Source: Spirochaetales bacterium
GTDB taxonomy: Bacteria; Spirochaetota; Spirochaetia; JABEVK01
Direction of reading: 5' to 3'
Length of the DNA: 64,000 nucleotides
Assembly: GCA_947478845.1 (NCBI GenBank)
Contig: CANJXC010000005.1
Location: 1-64,000, forward strand
Made by a program: the position numbers and the translations under genes. Below the pieces are notes generated by a model. It was not told the origin of the DNA. It did not search any database and saw nothing but the letters and a program-made list of their open reading frames with translations. Position 1 is the stretch's first letter, and the number at the start of each line of letters is the position of its first letter. Of the stretch, positions 1 to 8,559 are shown piece by piece.

Positions 1-31
1 CCACATCGCTGGTGGCGAGAATCCGAGACAT
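1..31 (-). CDS. Start of a minus-strand gene cut by the window edge
   Basis: Reading leftwards from an ATG at 31-29 gives M-S-R-I-L-A-T-S-D-V before the window ends. A second in-frame ATG lies at 37-35. I prefer 31 because a TAAAAT hexamer (38-43, complement) ends six bases upstream of it, the spacing seen at many starts in this window. The opening resembles the first strand of metallophosphoesterases, but ten residues cannot establish a function. Confidence 0.4.
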   Translation of the reverse strand, partial: MSRILATSDV

Positions 32-37
32 ATCCAT

Positions 38-43
38 ATTTTA
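38..43 (-). promoter_or_regulatory. -10 element of the left-edge gene
   Basis: Complement reads TAAAAT, six bases before the ATG at 31. No convincing -35 is seen 17 bp away. Inference by analogy with other starts in the window. Confidence 0.35.
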
Positions 44-141
44 CCCCTTTCCCACAGAGACAGGGAAGAAGGGGGAGCAGCTTCAAGATGCCAGAAGATA
101 AAAGTCAAAGGAAAAAGGCGACACGTCCGTTGCGACGTAGT

Positions 142-180
142 TGCACTCGAGAGGGCGAATACTCGAGCCTGGCAAGTGCA
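142..180. repeat. Nested inverted repeat upstream of the M16 protease
   Basis: TGCACT (142-147) pairs with AGTGCA (175-180), and inside it CTCGAG (146-151) pairs with CTCGAG (162-167). It lies between the left-edge gene and the M16 promoter. It could be an operator or a hairpin; nothing else is evident in bases 44-200. Confidence 0.3.
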
Positions 181-201
181 GCCGTGGGGGCACGCCCCGC
201 C

Positions 202-231
202 TTGATGGATTCGGGCAGGTCGCGATAAACT
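202..231 (+). promoter_or_regulatory. Promoter of the M16 protease gene
   Basis: TTGATG at 202-207, an 18-bp spacer and TAAACT at 226-231. The predicted start of transcription near 238 gives a leader of about 27 bases carrying GGAG at 254-257, ahead of the ATG at 265. Confidence 0.5.
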
Positions 232-264
232 CAGGCATCTTGAAACTTCGCTTGGAGTCCCCTC

Positions 265-3048
265 ATGGCGCGCAACATTATTCTGAGTCTGTTCCTGATC
301 CTTTCTGCCGTTTTGGGAGCCCAAGCCCCGATGCTCGACCAAGCGGTGAAAACGGGCACCCTGCCCAATGGCATACGCTATTTCCTGTTGAACAACCTGA
401 AGCCGGAAAACCGCGTTGAGATGCGCCTGGTAGTGAGGGTAGGTAGCTTACAAGAATCCGACAAAGAACAGGGGCTGGCCCACCTGCTGGAGCACTTGCA
501 GTTTGAAGGAACCAACCGGTTTGCGGCGCAGGAAATTGTGAATTTTTTGGAAACCAACGGGATGAAGTTCGGGAACGACCTGAATGCTCAGACGGGGTTT
601 AACGATACGCAGTACTACCTCGACCTGCCAGCCGACAACGCCGAGGCCGTGGCTAAGGGCCTTCAAGTGCTCGAGGACTGGGCACACGGCCCCAAGGTGC
701 AGCCCGATTTGCTGGAAAAGGAAAAAAAGATTGTCGCCGAGGAACAGAGGGTAAGGCTGGAAAATGTCGGTGGGCGCCTGACCAACTTCTATATGCCCCT
801 GCTCACAGAGGGTGCCCCATATGCGGGCCGAATGCCCATCGGTAAGATGGATGTGCTGGCCAAGGTGACCCCGGCCGATGTGAACCGATTTGCCGACCGC
901 TGGTACACCCCCCAGGCGATGAGCGTCGTCATCGTCGGCTCTTTGGACACAGCCGATATGGAAAAACGCCTGCGAGCTTCGTTCACCTCGACGTTTACCA
1001 ACGCAGCCAACGCGCTGCCACCCCTGCCGCCGGGCATTCCCGCCTACACCAAGAACTCGGTGGGAACTTTCAAGGACGCCGAAATGGGTGCCAACGTCGT
1101 GCTTTGGAACAAAATCGACGCCGTCGACATGAAAAACTTGCGCGCCTTCAAAACCTACGAGCTAGCCAATTTTCTGGTGGGCTATACCCTCTCCCGGCGG
1201 TTTCAGGAGCTCACGCAGTCGGAAGACCCGCCTTTTCTCGGTGCCGAGGTGAGCGTGAGCCCCTTCGTGGCCAACACCTGGTTCAGACAGTTTCAGGTGG
1301 TATTGCGCGACGGCGTGCAGGAGCGTTCGCTGGAAACCTTCCTGACCGAGCTCAAACGTACGGCTTCCAACGGATTAACTTCCTCCGACCTTGATTTCGC
1401 GCGCAAGGAATACCTCTCGCAGGTAAAACAGACGTATTTGGACCGCAACAACACCAAGAATAACGCGAGAGCCGATCAGCTCGCCGACTACGCTCTGACC
1501 GGAAATCCGGTTCCTTCGGACCTCCAAAACTACGAAATGGGCCTAGAACTGGGCCAGAACATTACCCTCGACACCGTGAACGCGCTGTTGCCAACTTGGC
1601 TCGACCCTTCGTCAGCCAAAGTTCTGGTGCTGGGAATCGATATGGCGGGAAGCGAAGTTCCCTCCGAAGCGTCCCTGTCGGTTGTGCAGGAGAGGGTGAA
1701 GGTCGCCACCGTGGCTCAGAAGGCCGAAAGGGTGATGAAGCCCCTCGTGTCCCAGCCGCCCAAGGCGGGCAAAGTGACCAAGACCGAAGCCGTTGCGGGT
1801 ACGCCCCTCACCCGCTGGACGTTGTCGAACGGGCTTCAAGTTTACCTTTACAAAAATACCCTGACCCAGAATGAAGTGCTAGTACGCGGCTTTGCCCTAG
1901 GGGGCTTGGCCGCCATTACGGAACAAGACTACTTGAGCGGTGTGATTGGACCCTACCTGTGGGGCAACACCGGCATGGGTGAACTCTCCCTTTCTGAATT
2001 GCAGGACGCTTTGAGCGGCAAACAGGCCTCGGTGCAGGTGTCGGTGGACGACTCAAGCGCCAACTTGAGCGCCTCCGCGGTTACCGCCGATCTCGATAGC
2101 CTGTTCCCTATGCTTTGGCTCAAGCTTTCCACACCACGGCGCGATGCGGCGGCCGAGTCTTCGTTCCTCAAGCAGTTGGGCGAGTCGGTGAAAAACAGCC
2201 AAGACATTCCCGACCAACTCTACCAAGACGAGCTTCGACGGCTTTTGACCAACGGCAACTTCCGTGGTTTGCCCCTTCGCTCGGAGAGGCTGGGTCAGAT
2301 TCAGGCCAACAAGTCCGCCGAAATTTATAAGCAGCTCTTTGCCGGGGCTCCGGGGTTTACCTTCACCATCAGCGGCGACTTCGACGAGGCTGTTCTGAAG
2401 CCGCTGGTGGAAACCTGGCTGGCCTCGTTGCCTGCGGCCAAAGTCACCAAAGCGGCCGATACCAAGGTGCGCCCTGTGGTCGGACCAGTAAAATCGGTGA
2501 TTGCGAAAGGGGTTGATAACAAGGCGGTCGTGACCCTCACCCTTCCCGTGGCTTTGCCCTACAGCGCTGCCTCCAGCTTTACCGCTTCGGCCTTGCGGGA
2601 AGTGCTCACTATCCGCATGCGCGAGGTGCTGAGGCAAGACAAGGAAGGTACCTACGGAGCTGGCGTCGACCTGTCGCTCAGCCCGTTTCCCTACTCCCAT
2701 GGCACCACTACCATCAACTTCACCTGCGACCGAGCGCGCCAGGACGAGCTTCTTGCCGCGGCGGTTTCCGAGCTGAAAGCCCTTTCGCAGGGCAACCTCG
2801 ACGACGAGGTGTTCGCCAAGGCCATCGAAATCCGAAAACGGGCACTGGAGACCAACCAGAAGACCAACGCCTGGTGGTCAAACGCCGTGAACTCGAGCTT
2901 GTTGGTGGGCAATGACCTGAAACTGCTCCCAGGCCTGCCCGCCTTCTATACAGCCCTCAAGAAGGAAGCCGTGGTTGCTCTGGCCAAGAGCCTGCTGGGG
3001 CCAGAAAAGGCGCTTACGGTGATCCTCAACCCGGCTCCGAGTCCATAG
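265..3048 (+). CDS. Secreted M16-family zinc peptidase (insulinase/pitrilysin type)
   Basis: The 927-residue product has an N-terminal signal peptide (hydrophobic residues 5-18, then A-Q-A). It carries the inverted zinc motif HLLEH at residues 73-77, with the distal glutamate region E-E-Q-R near residue 157. The length fits the two-half (about 900 residue) M16 periplasmic proteases; the second half begins again with a T-L-S-N-G-L-Q-V-Y-L strand near residue 520 but lacks its own HxxEH, as expected for the inactive C-terminal half. It probably degrades peptides in the periplasm. The start at 265 follows GGAG and gives the signal peptide directly. GH32 follows 30 bp downstream on the same strand and may be cotranscribed, without an obvious functional link. 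Confidence 0.9.
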   Translation: MARNIILSLFLILSAVLGAQAPMLDQAVKTGTLPNGIRYFLLNNLKPENRVEMRLVVRVGSLQESDKEQGLAHLLEHLQFEGTNRFAAQEIVNFLETNGMKFGNDLNAQTGFNDTQYYLDLPADNAEAVAKGLQVLEDWAHGPKVQPDLLEKEKKIVAEEQRVRLENVGGRLTNFYMPLLTEGAPYAGRMPIGKMDVLAKVTPADVNRFADRWYTPQAMSVVIVGSLDTADMEKRLRASFTSTFTNAANALPPLPPGIPAYTKNSVGTFKDAEMGANVVLWNKIDAVDMKNLRAFKTYELANFLVGYTLSRRFQELTQSEDPPFLGAEVSVSPFVANTWFRQFQVVLRDGVQERSLETFLTELKRTASNGLTSSDLDFARKEYLSQVKQTYLDRNNTKNNARADQLADYALTGNPVPSDLQNYEMGLELGQNITLDTVNALLPTWLDPSSAKVLVLGIDMAGSEVPSEASLSVVQERVKVATVAQKAERVMKPLVSQPPKAGKVTKTEAVAGTPLTRWTLSNGLQVYLYKNTLTQNEVLVRGFALGGLAAITEQDYLSGVIGPYLWGNTGMGELSLSELQDALSGKQASVQVSVDDSSANLSASAVTADLDSLFPMLWLKLSTPRRDAAAESSFLKQLGESVKNSQDIPDQLYQDELRRLLTNGNFRGLPLRSERLGQIQANKSAEIYKQLFAGAPGFTFTISGDFDEAVLKPLVETWLASLPAAKVTKAADTKVRPVVGPVKSVIAKGVDNKAVVTLTLPVALPYSAASSFTASALREVLTIRMREVLRQDKEGTYGAGVDLSLSPFPYSHGTTTINFTCDRARQDELLAAAVSELKALSQGNLDDEVFAKAIEIRKRALETNQKTNAWWSNAVNSSLLVGNDLKLLPGLPAFYTALKKEAVVALAKSLLGPEKALTVILNPAPSP

Positions 3049-3078
3049 CTCTTCGGGAGCTTGACGAAGGATCATTAC

Positions 3079-4470
3079 ATGACACCACTGCCCCGACCTC
3101 TTTTGCATTTCACCCCGCCGCAGGGGTGGATGAACGACCCCAACGGCTTGGTTTACCTCGATGGTGAATACCACCTGTTTTACCAGTACCATCCCGAATC
3201 GCTGGTCTGGGGACCCATGCACTGGGGCCACGCAGTCAGCCGCGACCTGCTGAGGTGGGAACAGTTGCCCATAGCTCTCTTCCCCGACGAACACGGCACC
3301 ATTTTCTCGGGTAGCGCCGTTTATGACCACGCCAATTCGAGCGGACTCGTGCCGGGTGGTGGCCTTGTGGCGATGTTCAGTTATCATACGCAGACTCAGG
3401 GGCTGGCCTACAGCAGCGACCGCGGACGAACTTGGCATAAGTACGAGGGCAACCCTGTCCTCCCCGCGAAGGCCGAGAACTTCCGCGACCCGAAGGTGTT
3501 TGCTTTTGGCGGCCATTGGACTATGGTGCTGGCCGCTGGCGACCACTTGGAGTTTTACCGTTCGAGCAACCTAACCAGTTGGGAACAGACCGGCCGCTTT
3601 GATGCTGAGCTGGAAGTGGGTGTTTGGGAATGCCCCGACCTGTTCCCGTTGGTGCATCAGGGCCGCGAGCATTGGGTGCTGTTTCTCAGCGTCGCCGACA
3701 AAGCGCCCAACGGTGGGTCGGGCACCATGTATTGGGTGGGCAATTTCGACGGGAGTAACTTTGTGGCCCAAACCGGGCCCCAATGGCTCGATCACGGCAC
3801 CGATAATTACGCCGGGGTCACTTTCAACAATGCGCCAGAGGGTCAACGCCTGTTTCTCGGCTGGATGAACAACTGGAAATATGGCCGTGAAATTCCGGCC
3901 GACAGTTGGCGTGGAGCGATGACCCTGCCCCGGGTTTTGACCCTAGAAAGTTCAGGATCCCAAGCCACAGAACCGAGGCTCGTGCAACGCCCAGTGGCAG
4001 CACTCGAGAAGCTGTACGCCAGCGGTCGATCTCTCGTCACGGGCCCGGTGAATGGGCTCCTCAAGTTGGGTCACGTCACCCAACCATTTGACCTCAAACT
4101 GCGCCTTGAGTCTGCCGAAGGAGTCGGCGCCGTGCTCCGCTGGTCGGGCGACGACTGGGCCTTCGAGGTGCACTGGGATCCGGCTGGGCAACTGACTCTT
4201 CACCGCAGTCTGCCGTTAAGTGCCACTTTCCACCCTCACTTCGTTCTGCCGGTCGTGATGCCTTTGCCCGCTAGCAAAAACCTATCGCTACGGGTCGTAG
4301 GAGACTTCACCTCTCTCGAGCTTTTTGCCAACGAAGGCCGCAATGTTGTAACCGCTTTGGTGTACCCGGCGACCTTCGAGCTGGAGCTAGAACTTCTGGC
4401 CGCGGGCACTGGTGTGTTCCTGCTAGGGGGCCAGATATCGACGCTTCAGGCCCCCGAACCGGGTATATGA
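3079..4470 (+). CDS. Glycoside hydrolase family 32 beta-fructosidase
   Basis: The 463-residue protein has the three GH32 catalytic signatures: W-M-N-D-P-N-G (nucleophile D20), F-R-D-P (D137, transition-state stabiliser) and W-E-C-P-D (acid/base E184). A C-terminal beta-sandwich shows the typical L-E-L-F-A-N-E-G segment. It should hydrolyse sucrose, sucrose phosphate or fructans. No signal peptide is seen, so it acts in the cytoplasm; the exact substrate cannot be read from the sequence. The ATG at 3079 is chosen because GAAGG lies eight bases upstream (3065-3069), and an upstream in-frame TTG (3061) would swallow that site. The 3' end is 4 bp from the convergent acetyltransferase gene. Confidence 0.92.
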   Translation: MTPLPRPLLHFTPPQGWMNDPNGLVYLDGEYHLFYQYHPESLVWGPMHWGHAVSRDLLRWEQLPIALFPDEHGTIFSGSAVYDHANSSGLVPGGGLVAMFSYHTQTQGLAYSSDRGRTWHKYEGNPVLPAKAENFRDPKVFAFGGHWTMVLAAGDHLEFYRSSNLTSWEQTGRFDAELEVGVWECPDLFPLVHQGREHWVLFLSVADKAPNGGSGTMYWVGNFDGSNFVAQTGPQWLDHGTDNYAGVTFNNAPEGQRLFLGWMNNWKYGREIPADSWRGAMTLPRVLTLESSGSQATEPRLVQRPVAALEKLYASGRSLVTGPVNGLLKLGHVTQPFDLKLRLESAEGVGAVLRWSGDDWAFEVHWDPAGQLTLHRSLPLSATFHPHFVLPVVMPLPASKNLSLRVVGDFTSLELFANEGRNVVTALVYPATFELELELLAAGTGVFLLGGQISTLQAPEPGI

Positions 4471-4474
4471 CGGT

Positions 4475-4969
4475 CTACTCGAGCAGCTTTTCGTAGCAGA
4501 ACACATCGAGCCAGCGGCCGAACTTTTTTCCCACTTCGTGGTGATGGGCGCATTCTACGTACCCCTGTTTGTGGAATAACTTGATGCTCGCCGTATTTTC
4601 GGCGCAGATGACGGCCAAAAGCGAATGGAAGTTCCGTTCCCTGGCGCGGTACTCCACAAACTCCAAGGCCGCCTGACCAATGCCCTTGCCGGGGTAGGCC
4701 GGATCGAGGTAGATGGTGACTTCGGCACAACCATCGTAGGCTTCGCGCGGCTTATACCGGTTCAGAACAACGTAGCCGCTGGGCTTGCCGTCAACCACGA
4801 CCTTCCAGCTCCCAAAGCGGGGGTAGTCTGGCAAGAGCATGGCGTGCATAGTTTCTAGGTCGACTTCGTGAGTGTGAAAAGTGGCGGTGCTTTCGCGCAC
4901 ATAGTGGTTGTAGAGGGGCAGCATGGCCTCGAGATCATCTTCGGCCATAGGGACGAAAAGCGTTTGCAT
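4475..4969 (-). CDS. GNAT N-acetyltransferase, phosphinothricin acetyltransferase-like
   Basis: The 164-residue product has the GNAT fold order. It includes the acetyl-CoA loop Y-P-G-K-G-I-G-Q-A-A-L and the C-terminal N-x-x-S-I-K-L-F-H-K-Q-G-Y strand-helix typical of the Pat/Bar/YncA group. These enzymes acetylate small amines, sometimes giving resistance to phosphinothricin or methionine sulfoximine; the actual substrate is unknown. The ATG at 4969 follows a good AAAGGAG with a nine-base spacing. An upstream in-frame ATG at 5008 would place that site inside the coding region and is not preferred. Apparently monocistronic and convergent with GH32. Confidence 0.85.
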   Translation of the reverse strand: MQTLFVPMAEDDLEAMLPLYNHYVRESTATFHTHEVDLETMHAMLLPDYPRFGSWKVVVDGKPSGYVVLNRYKPREAYDGCAEVTIYLDPAYPGKGIGQAALEFVEYRARERNFHSLLAVICAENTASIKLFHKQGYVECAHHHEVGKKFGRWLDVFCYEKLLE

Positions 4970-5112
4970 ATCAGTGTTCTCCTTTGTAGTCGCGTACTTC
5001 GAAAACATTTTGAGCTAGATGATACGAATCAGAGATCCAAAAAGCAAACCCTGAGAGAACCTCCCCACACTTTAGGGCCAAAGCTTGCCTTTGGCAAATT
5101 CTTGTTAACTAA

Positions 5113-5130
5113 CGGATGAGCGCTCATCCG
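5113..5130. repeat. Perfect 18-bp palindrome between the GNAT and pentapeptide genes
   Basis: CGGATGAGCGCTCATCCG is perfectly self-complementary. In the approx. 200-bp gap 4970-5172 it lies downstream of the minus-strand adh-HD-pentapeptide genes and upstream of the GNAT gene. A second small hairpin (TTGCC-ttt-GGCAA) is next to it near 5091-5103. It could be a terminator stem without a T-tract or a dimeric-regulator operator. Nothing else is seen in the gap. Confidence 0.55.
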
Positions 5131-5172
5131 ATTCTGCTCGAGTTGGTGGCAAAAGCGCAGAACCACGGGCCG

Positions 5173-5736
5173 TCAGTCTTCCACGAGAATCCCGAACGGC
5201 GCCAGCAAACCCAGAACGTCAGGCTGGGAGAACCTCGCCTTGTTCACATTGTTGGTTCGGGGGTCGATGCTGTAGCTCTGCGCGTTACGGAAGTCGGCCT
5301 TTTCCAGGTTGGCCTGATGGAACAAGGTGTCGCGGAAAACGCTGCCGTCGAAGTTTGCCTCGGTCAGGTCGACCTCCTTGAAGTCGCACTCCACAATTTG
5401 ACAGCCGAGAACCTTGAGTCTCCTGAGCTTCAGGTTGGCAAACACGCACACCCGCAATACACAGGCCTCAAACCGGAAGCTCAGGGCAAACTGATCAAAA
5501 TGCAGGAAGTTCACCGCCAAGAGCTTGCAGCGCACAAAAACCGCGTCGAAGAGCTTGGTCTTGGCCACGATGGGCCCCGAAAGGTTGCAGTCTTCAAACA
5601 CACAGCTTTCGAAGCTGGCGCGGCTCAGATCGGCTCGGCTGAAGTCGCAGGCGGTGAAGGTGATCGCCTCGAAAACCTTTCCCGTCAGGTCCTGGCCGGA
5701 AAAATCCTCATTCGCGACCTTGGAACCGCTGGTCAT
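5173..5736 (-). CDS. Pentapeptide-repeat protein
   Basis: The 187-residue protein is largely built from A(D/N)LxF-type five-residue repeats, for example A-D-L-S-R, A-S-F-E-S, C-N-L-S-G, A-N-F-D-G and A-D-F-R-N, from residue 10 to about 155. These form a right-handed quadrilateral beta-helix. Relatives include the Qnr/McbG proteins that bind DNA gyrase, but most members have no known role. There is no signal peptide or membrane segment. Its ATG overlaps the stop of the HD-domain gene (ATGA, 5733-5736), so the two are probably translated together. Confidence 0.85.
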   Translation of the reverse strand: MTSGSKVANEDFSGQDLTGKVFEAITFTACDFSRADLSRASFESCVFEDCNLSGPIVAKTKLFDAVFVRCKLLAVNFLHFDQFALSFRFEACVLRVCVFANLKLRRLKVLGCQIVECDFKEVDLTEANFDGSVFRDTLFHQANLEKADFRNAQSYSIDPRTNNVNKARFSQPDVLGLLAPFGILVED

Positions 5737-6314
5737 CCAAAATCACCGCGCGCCTCACACTCGTCGAGCAGGCCCTGCAAAAACGTCCAAAGACGTGGCG
5801 CACCCTCACGGATGACGCTGTTCTTGGCCTCCACCTGCTCCCGGGTGATGTGGTGTTCCCGCCAGCTGCCACCGCCGTTCCAGTAGTTCTGAAGGCAAGG
5901 CTCCAAGCGGTCGAAGGCATGGGCAAACTTCGCCTCGTTGGTTTGCCTGTCTTCAAACTCATGCCAAAGGTCGATAAACCACTGGCCTTGTTCCGCGGGC
6001 AAAAGGCCGTAGAGTCGCTCGGCGGCCACCTCTTCTTTCGCGTGGGCATCGGCACGGGCTGCATCGTAGATGAACACGTCGCCGGCATCAACCTCGACCA
6101 CATCGTGCATCAGTACCATCAGCAAGGTTCGTTCGAGGTTGACCTCAAAGTCGGCGTATTCCCGCAGCAGTACCACCATGACAGCCAGTGTCCACGAGTG
6201 TTCGGCGTCGTTCTCAAACCTCGACCCGTCGAAGAGCTTGGTCTTGCGGAAAATAGCCTTGAGCTTGTCGATTTCCCGCAGGAAATCGAGTTGCTGTTTC
6301 AGGCGGCCATTCAC
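5733..6314 (-). CDS. HD-domain phosphohydrolase, YfbR-like 5'-nucleotidase
   Basis: The 193-residue protein shows the HD metal signature: D-A-E-H-S-W near residue 38, then L-M-H-D-V-V-E-V-D-A-G-D near residue 70. This matches the YfbR/HDDC2 family, which removes phosphate from deoxynucleoside 5'-monophosphates; that substrate is inferred from the family. The start is GTG at 6314, which overlaps the stop of the alcohol dehydrogenase gene (GTGA). The nearby ATG at 6310 is out of frame. Overlaps on both sides place it in the middle of a coupled three-gene set. Confidence 0.85.
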   Translation of the reverse strand: MNGRLKQQLDFLREIDKLKAIFRKTKLFDGSRFENDAEHSWTLAVMVVLLREYADFEVNLERTLLMVLMHDVVEVDAGDVFIYDAARADAHAKEEVAAERLYGLLPAEQGQWFIDLWHEFEDRQTNEAKFAHAFDRLEPCLQNYWNGGGSWREHHITREQVEAKNSVIREGAPRLWTFLQGLLDECEARGDFG

Positions 6315-7513
6315 CTGGTAGCGCCGAGGCTAGCTCCCTTTTCACTGGCCAGCTCGTAAATCGACACGACATCCTTCTGCTCGAGTTTGACGAAGTTTCC
6401 CAGCTTCCTTTTGCCTTTCCCGGTGGCTTTTTCGGCCATCTCAGCATAACGGTTGTCGTGGATTCCCAGTTTTTCCAAGCTGGTGGCCAGGCCGCAACTG
6501 GCCCAGAACCCCTGAAGTTTGGCTATCCCTTCGAGCGCGGTCTTCTTGGGATTTTTGTGGTCCATTTCGAGGTTCCAGACGCGCACGGCGAGTTGGCAAA
6601 AGCGGTCCAGGTCGTGATTCAGGTTGAACTTCATCCAAGCGGGGAACATGACAGCCAAGCCGGCGCCGTGGGGTACGTCGTAAATCCCCGAAAGTTCATG
6701 CTCGATGTCGTGCGTGGCCCAATCGCCTACCCGGCCCATGCCGATGAGGTCGCTGTGAGCCTGGGTTCCCAACCACATCAGTTCGGCCCGGGCGTCGTAG
6801 TCCTGGGGCTTGGCGAGGACCAGCGGCAGGTTGCGGATGACTCCCTTGAGAACGGCCTCGCACAGGCGGTCGCTGAAGTCCACGTTTTGGGAGTTCGTGA
6901 AATACCGCTCGAAAACATGGCTCATGATGTCTGCTGCGCCGACGGCGGTCTCGTATACCGGCAGGGTTTTGGTGAGCTCGGGGTTGAGGATGGAGAACAC
7001 CGGCCGTAAGAACTCCTCCGAGGTAAGGCCCTTCTTGTAGTTCCCGTCTTCGTTGGTGACCACGGTGCTACCGCTGGTTTCGCTGCCCGCGGCGGGAATG
7101 GTGAGCACGGTGCCCACAGGCAGCGCCGAGGTGACTTTGGCCTTGCCGACAAAAAAGTCCCAGACGTCGCCTTGGTAGGGTACCCCGGCGGCGATGGCTT
7201 TGGCCGAGTCGATGACGCTACCGCCACCCACGGCGAGGATGAAATCGAGCTTCTGCTCGCGGCACATCTGAATGCCCTTGTGCACCAGCGACAAGCGCGG
7301 GTTCGGTTGGGCCCCGGCAAGCTCAACCCAGGCTACCCCTGCCTTTTCGAGAGAACTGACCACCGCGTCAAACAGTCCCGTGCGCTTGATGCTGCCCATG
7401 CCGGTGTGCAGAAGTACCTTGGAGCTGTGTTTTTTGGTTTCTACGCCGACTTCGGTTTCGGTACCCCGTCCAAAGAGGATTTTTGTGCCGTTTTGATAAG
7501 TGAAGTTGTCCAT
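6311..7513 (-). CDS. Iron-dependent alcohol dehydrogenase (butanol dehydrogenase/YqhD type)
   Basis: This 400-residue group III alcohol dehydrogenase has the nucleotide-binding G-G-G-S-V-I-D motif near residue 96 and the metal-binding region with H-D-I-E-H-E-L-S and P-H-G-A-G-L-A near residues 265-285. The opening (F-x-Y-x-N-x-T-K-I-x-F-G) is typical of NAD(P)H-dependent butanol dehydrogenases/YqhD, which reduce aldehydes to alcohols. In a fermenting anaerobe it would recycle reducing equivalents. An AAAGGAC Shine-Dalgarno precedes the ATG. It lies 16 bp after the epimerase gene and overlaps the HD gene, so an operon of four genes is likely. Confidence 0.92.
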   Translation of the reverse strand: MDNFTYQNGTKILFGRGTETEVGVETKKHSSKVLLHTGMGSIKRTGLFDAVVSSLEKAGVAWVELAGAQPNPRLSLVHKGIQMCREQKLDFILAVGGGSVIDSAKAIAAGVPYQGDVWDFFVGKAKVTSALPVGTVLTIPAAGSETSGSTVVTNEDGNYKKGLTSEEFLRPVFSILNPELTKTLPVYETAVGAADIMSHVFERYFTNSQNVDFSDRLCEAVLKGVIRNLPLVLAKPQDYDARAELMWLGTQAHSDLIGMGRVGDWATHDIEHELSGIYDVPHGAGLAVMFPAWMKFNLNHDLDRFCQLAVRVWNLEMDHKNPKKTALEGIAKLQGFWASCGLATSLEKLGIHDNRYAEMAEKATGKGKRKLGNFVKLEQKDVVSIYELASEKGASLGATR

Positions 7514-7529
7514 TGTTCGTCCTTTGTTT

Positions 7530-8519
7530 TTAGTTTTGCAAAGCCCGGTTCATGCGGGCGAGAACTCGTTCGTAGCTTTTGGCAAAGTCGGCGTCGATCA
7601 CTTGGCGCTTTTTGTCTTGCTGGTACCAGGCGATCACCTCTTTCACGCCTTGGGCGTAGGGAATGGTGCACACAAAGTCGGGAACCAGCCGGCGGACTTT
7701 CGAGTTGTCGAAGATCACGCTGTGGGCCTTATCGCCAAGAAGGCCAGCACCCCAAGCGGGGTCTTCCAAGGCAATCAGGTCGCTTGGCACATGGACAAGT
7801 TTGGGCTCCACGCCTGCCGCATTGCCGATGAGCCGAAAAATCTCGTTCCACGTGAGCCATTCGTCTCCGGTGATGTGGAAGCTCTCTCCCAGCGCGTAGG
7901 GATGCCCCAATAGCCCGACAAGGCCCTTGGCAAAGTCGTGGTGGTGAGTGAGGGTCCACAGCGAAGTGCCGTCGCCATGGACAATTACGGGTTTTCCCGC
8001 AAGCATGCGGTCGACCACCGTCCAGCCGCCATCGACAGGCAGCATGGTCTTGTCGTAGGTGTGGCTGGGCCTCACGATGGTGATGGGAGTGCCCTTGGTG
8101 CGGTAAAGCCCCTGCAGGAACTCTTCGCAGGCGATTTTATCGCGGCTGTACTCCCAGAAGGGGTTGTGAAGCAGGTTGGACTCCACAATTGGCAACGCCA
8201 CGGTGGGTTTGCGGTAGGCCGAGGCCGAGCTGATGAACACATACTGTCCGGTGTGCCCTTCAAACAGACTCAACGCGGTTTGGACGTGTTTTGGGGTGAA
8301 GCTCAGCCAGTCGACGACGGAATCAAAGCTTCGGGTTCCCAGTACCTTGCGGCAGGCGGCCGCGTCGCGAATATCGGCATGGAGCACTTCGGCCCCCGCA
8401 GGAACCGGGCGCACCGAGGTGCCACGGTTCAATAAGGTGAGGTGGTGACCACGGGCCACCAGCAGGTCCGATACGGCCGAGGAGATGATTCCCGAGCCAC
8501 CAATCATAAGAATGTTCAT
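7530..8519 (-). CDS. NAD-dependent epimerase/dehydratase (extended SDR family)
   Basis: This 329-residue Rossmann-fold protein starts M-N-I-L-M-I-G-G-S-G-I-I-S, a GxxGxxS dinucleotide motif. It has S-S-A-S-A-Y in the active-site strand and Y-S-R-D-K as the YxxxK pair, and resembles sugar-nucleotide epimerases and the CSP41-like branch. The substrate is unknown. The start at 8519 places the dinucleotide motif at the N terminus; longer in-frame starts run into the nrdR promoter. A TATCCT element (8528-8533, complement) ends eight bases upstream. First gene of the minus-strand run with adh, HD and pentapeptide genes. Confidence 0.88.
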   Translation of the reverse strand: MNILMIGGSGIISSAVSDLLVARGHHLTLLNRGTSVRPVPAGAEVLHADIRDAAACRKVLGTRSFDSVVDWLSFTPKHVQTALSLFEGHTGQYVFISSASAYRKPTVALPIVESNLLHNPFWEYSRDKIACEEFLQGLYRTKGTPITIVRPSHTYDKTMLPVDGGWTVVDRMLAGKPVIVHGDGTSLWTLTHHHDFAKGLVGLLGHPYALGESFHITGDEWLTWNEIFRLIGNAAGVEPKLVHVPSDLIALEDPAWGAGLLGDKAHSVIFDNSKVRRLVPDFVCTIPYAQGVKEVIAWYQQDKKRQVIDADFAKSYERVLARMNRALQN

Positions 8520-8523
8520 AGTT

Positions 8524-8552
8524 TTGCAGGATAACCTGAAAAGCGGTACTAT
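8524..8552 (+). promoter_or_regulatory. Promoter of nrdR, leaderless type
   Basis: TTGCAG (8524-8529), 17-bp spacer, TACTAT (8547-8552). The -10 ends seven bases before the ATG at 8560. A divergent -10 for the epimerase (TATCCT complement, 8528-8533) overlaps the -35, so the two promoters would compete. Confidence 0.6.
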
Positions 8553-8559
8553 GGTAGCT

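Noticed and set aside
2053-2700. 215-residue minus-strand frame under the M16 gene
   Set aside because: Overlaps fully a well-supported gene and has no known motif; a codon-bias shadow.
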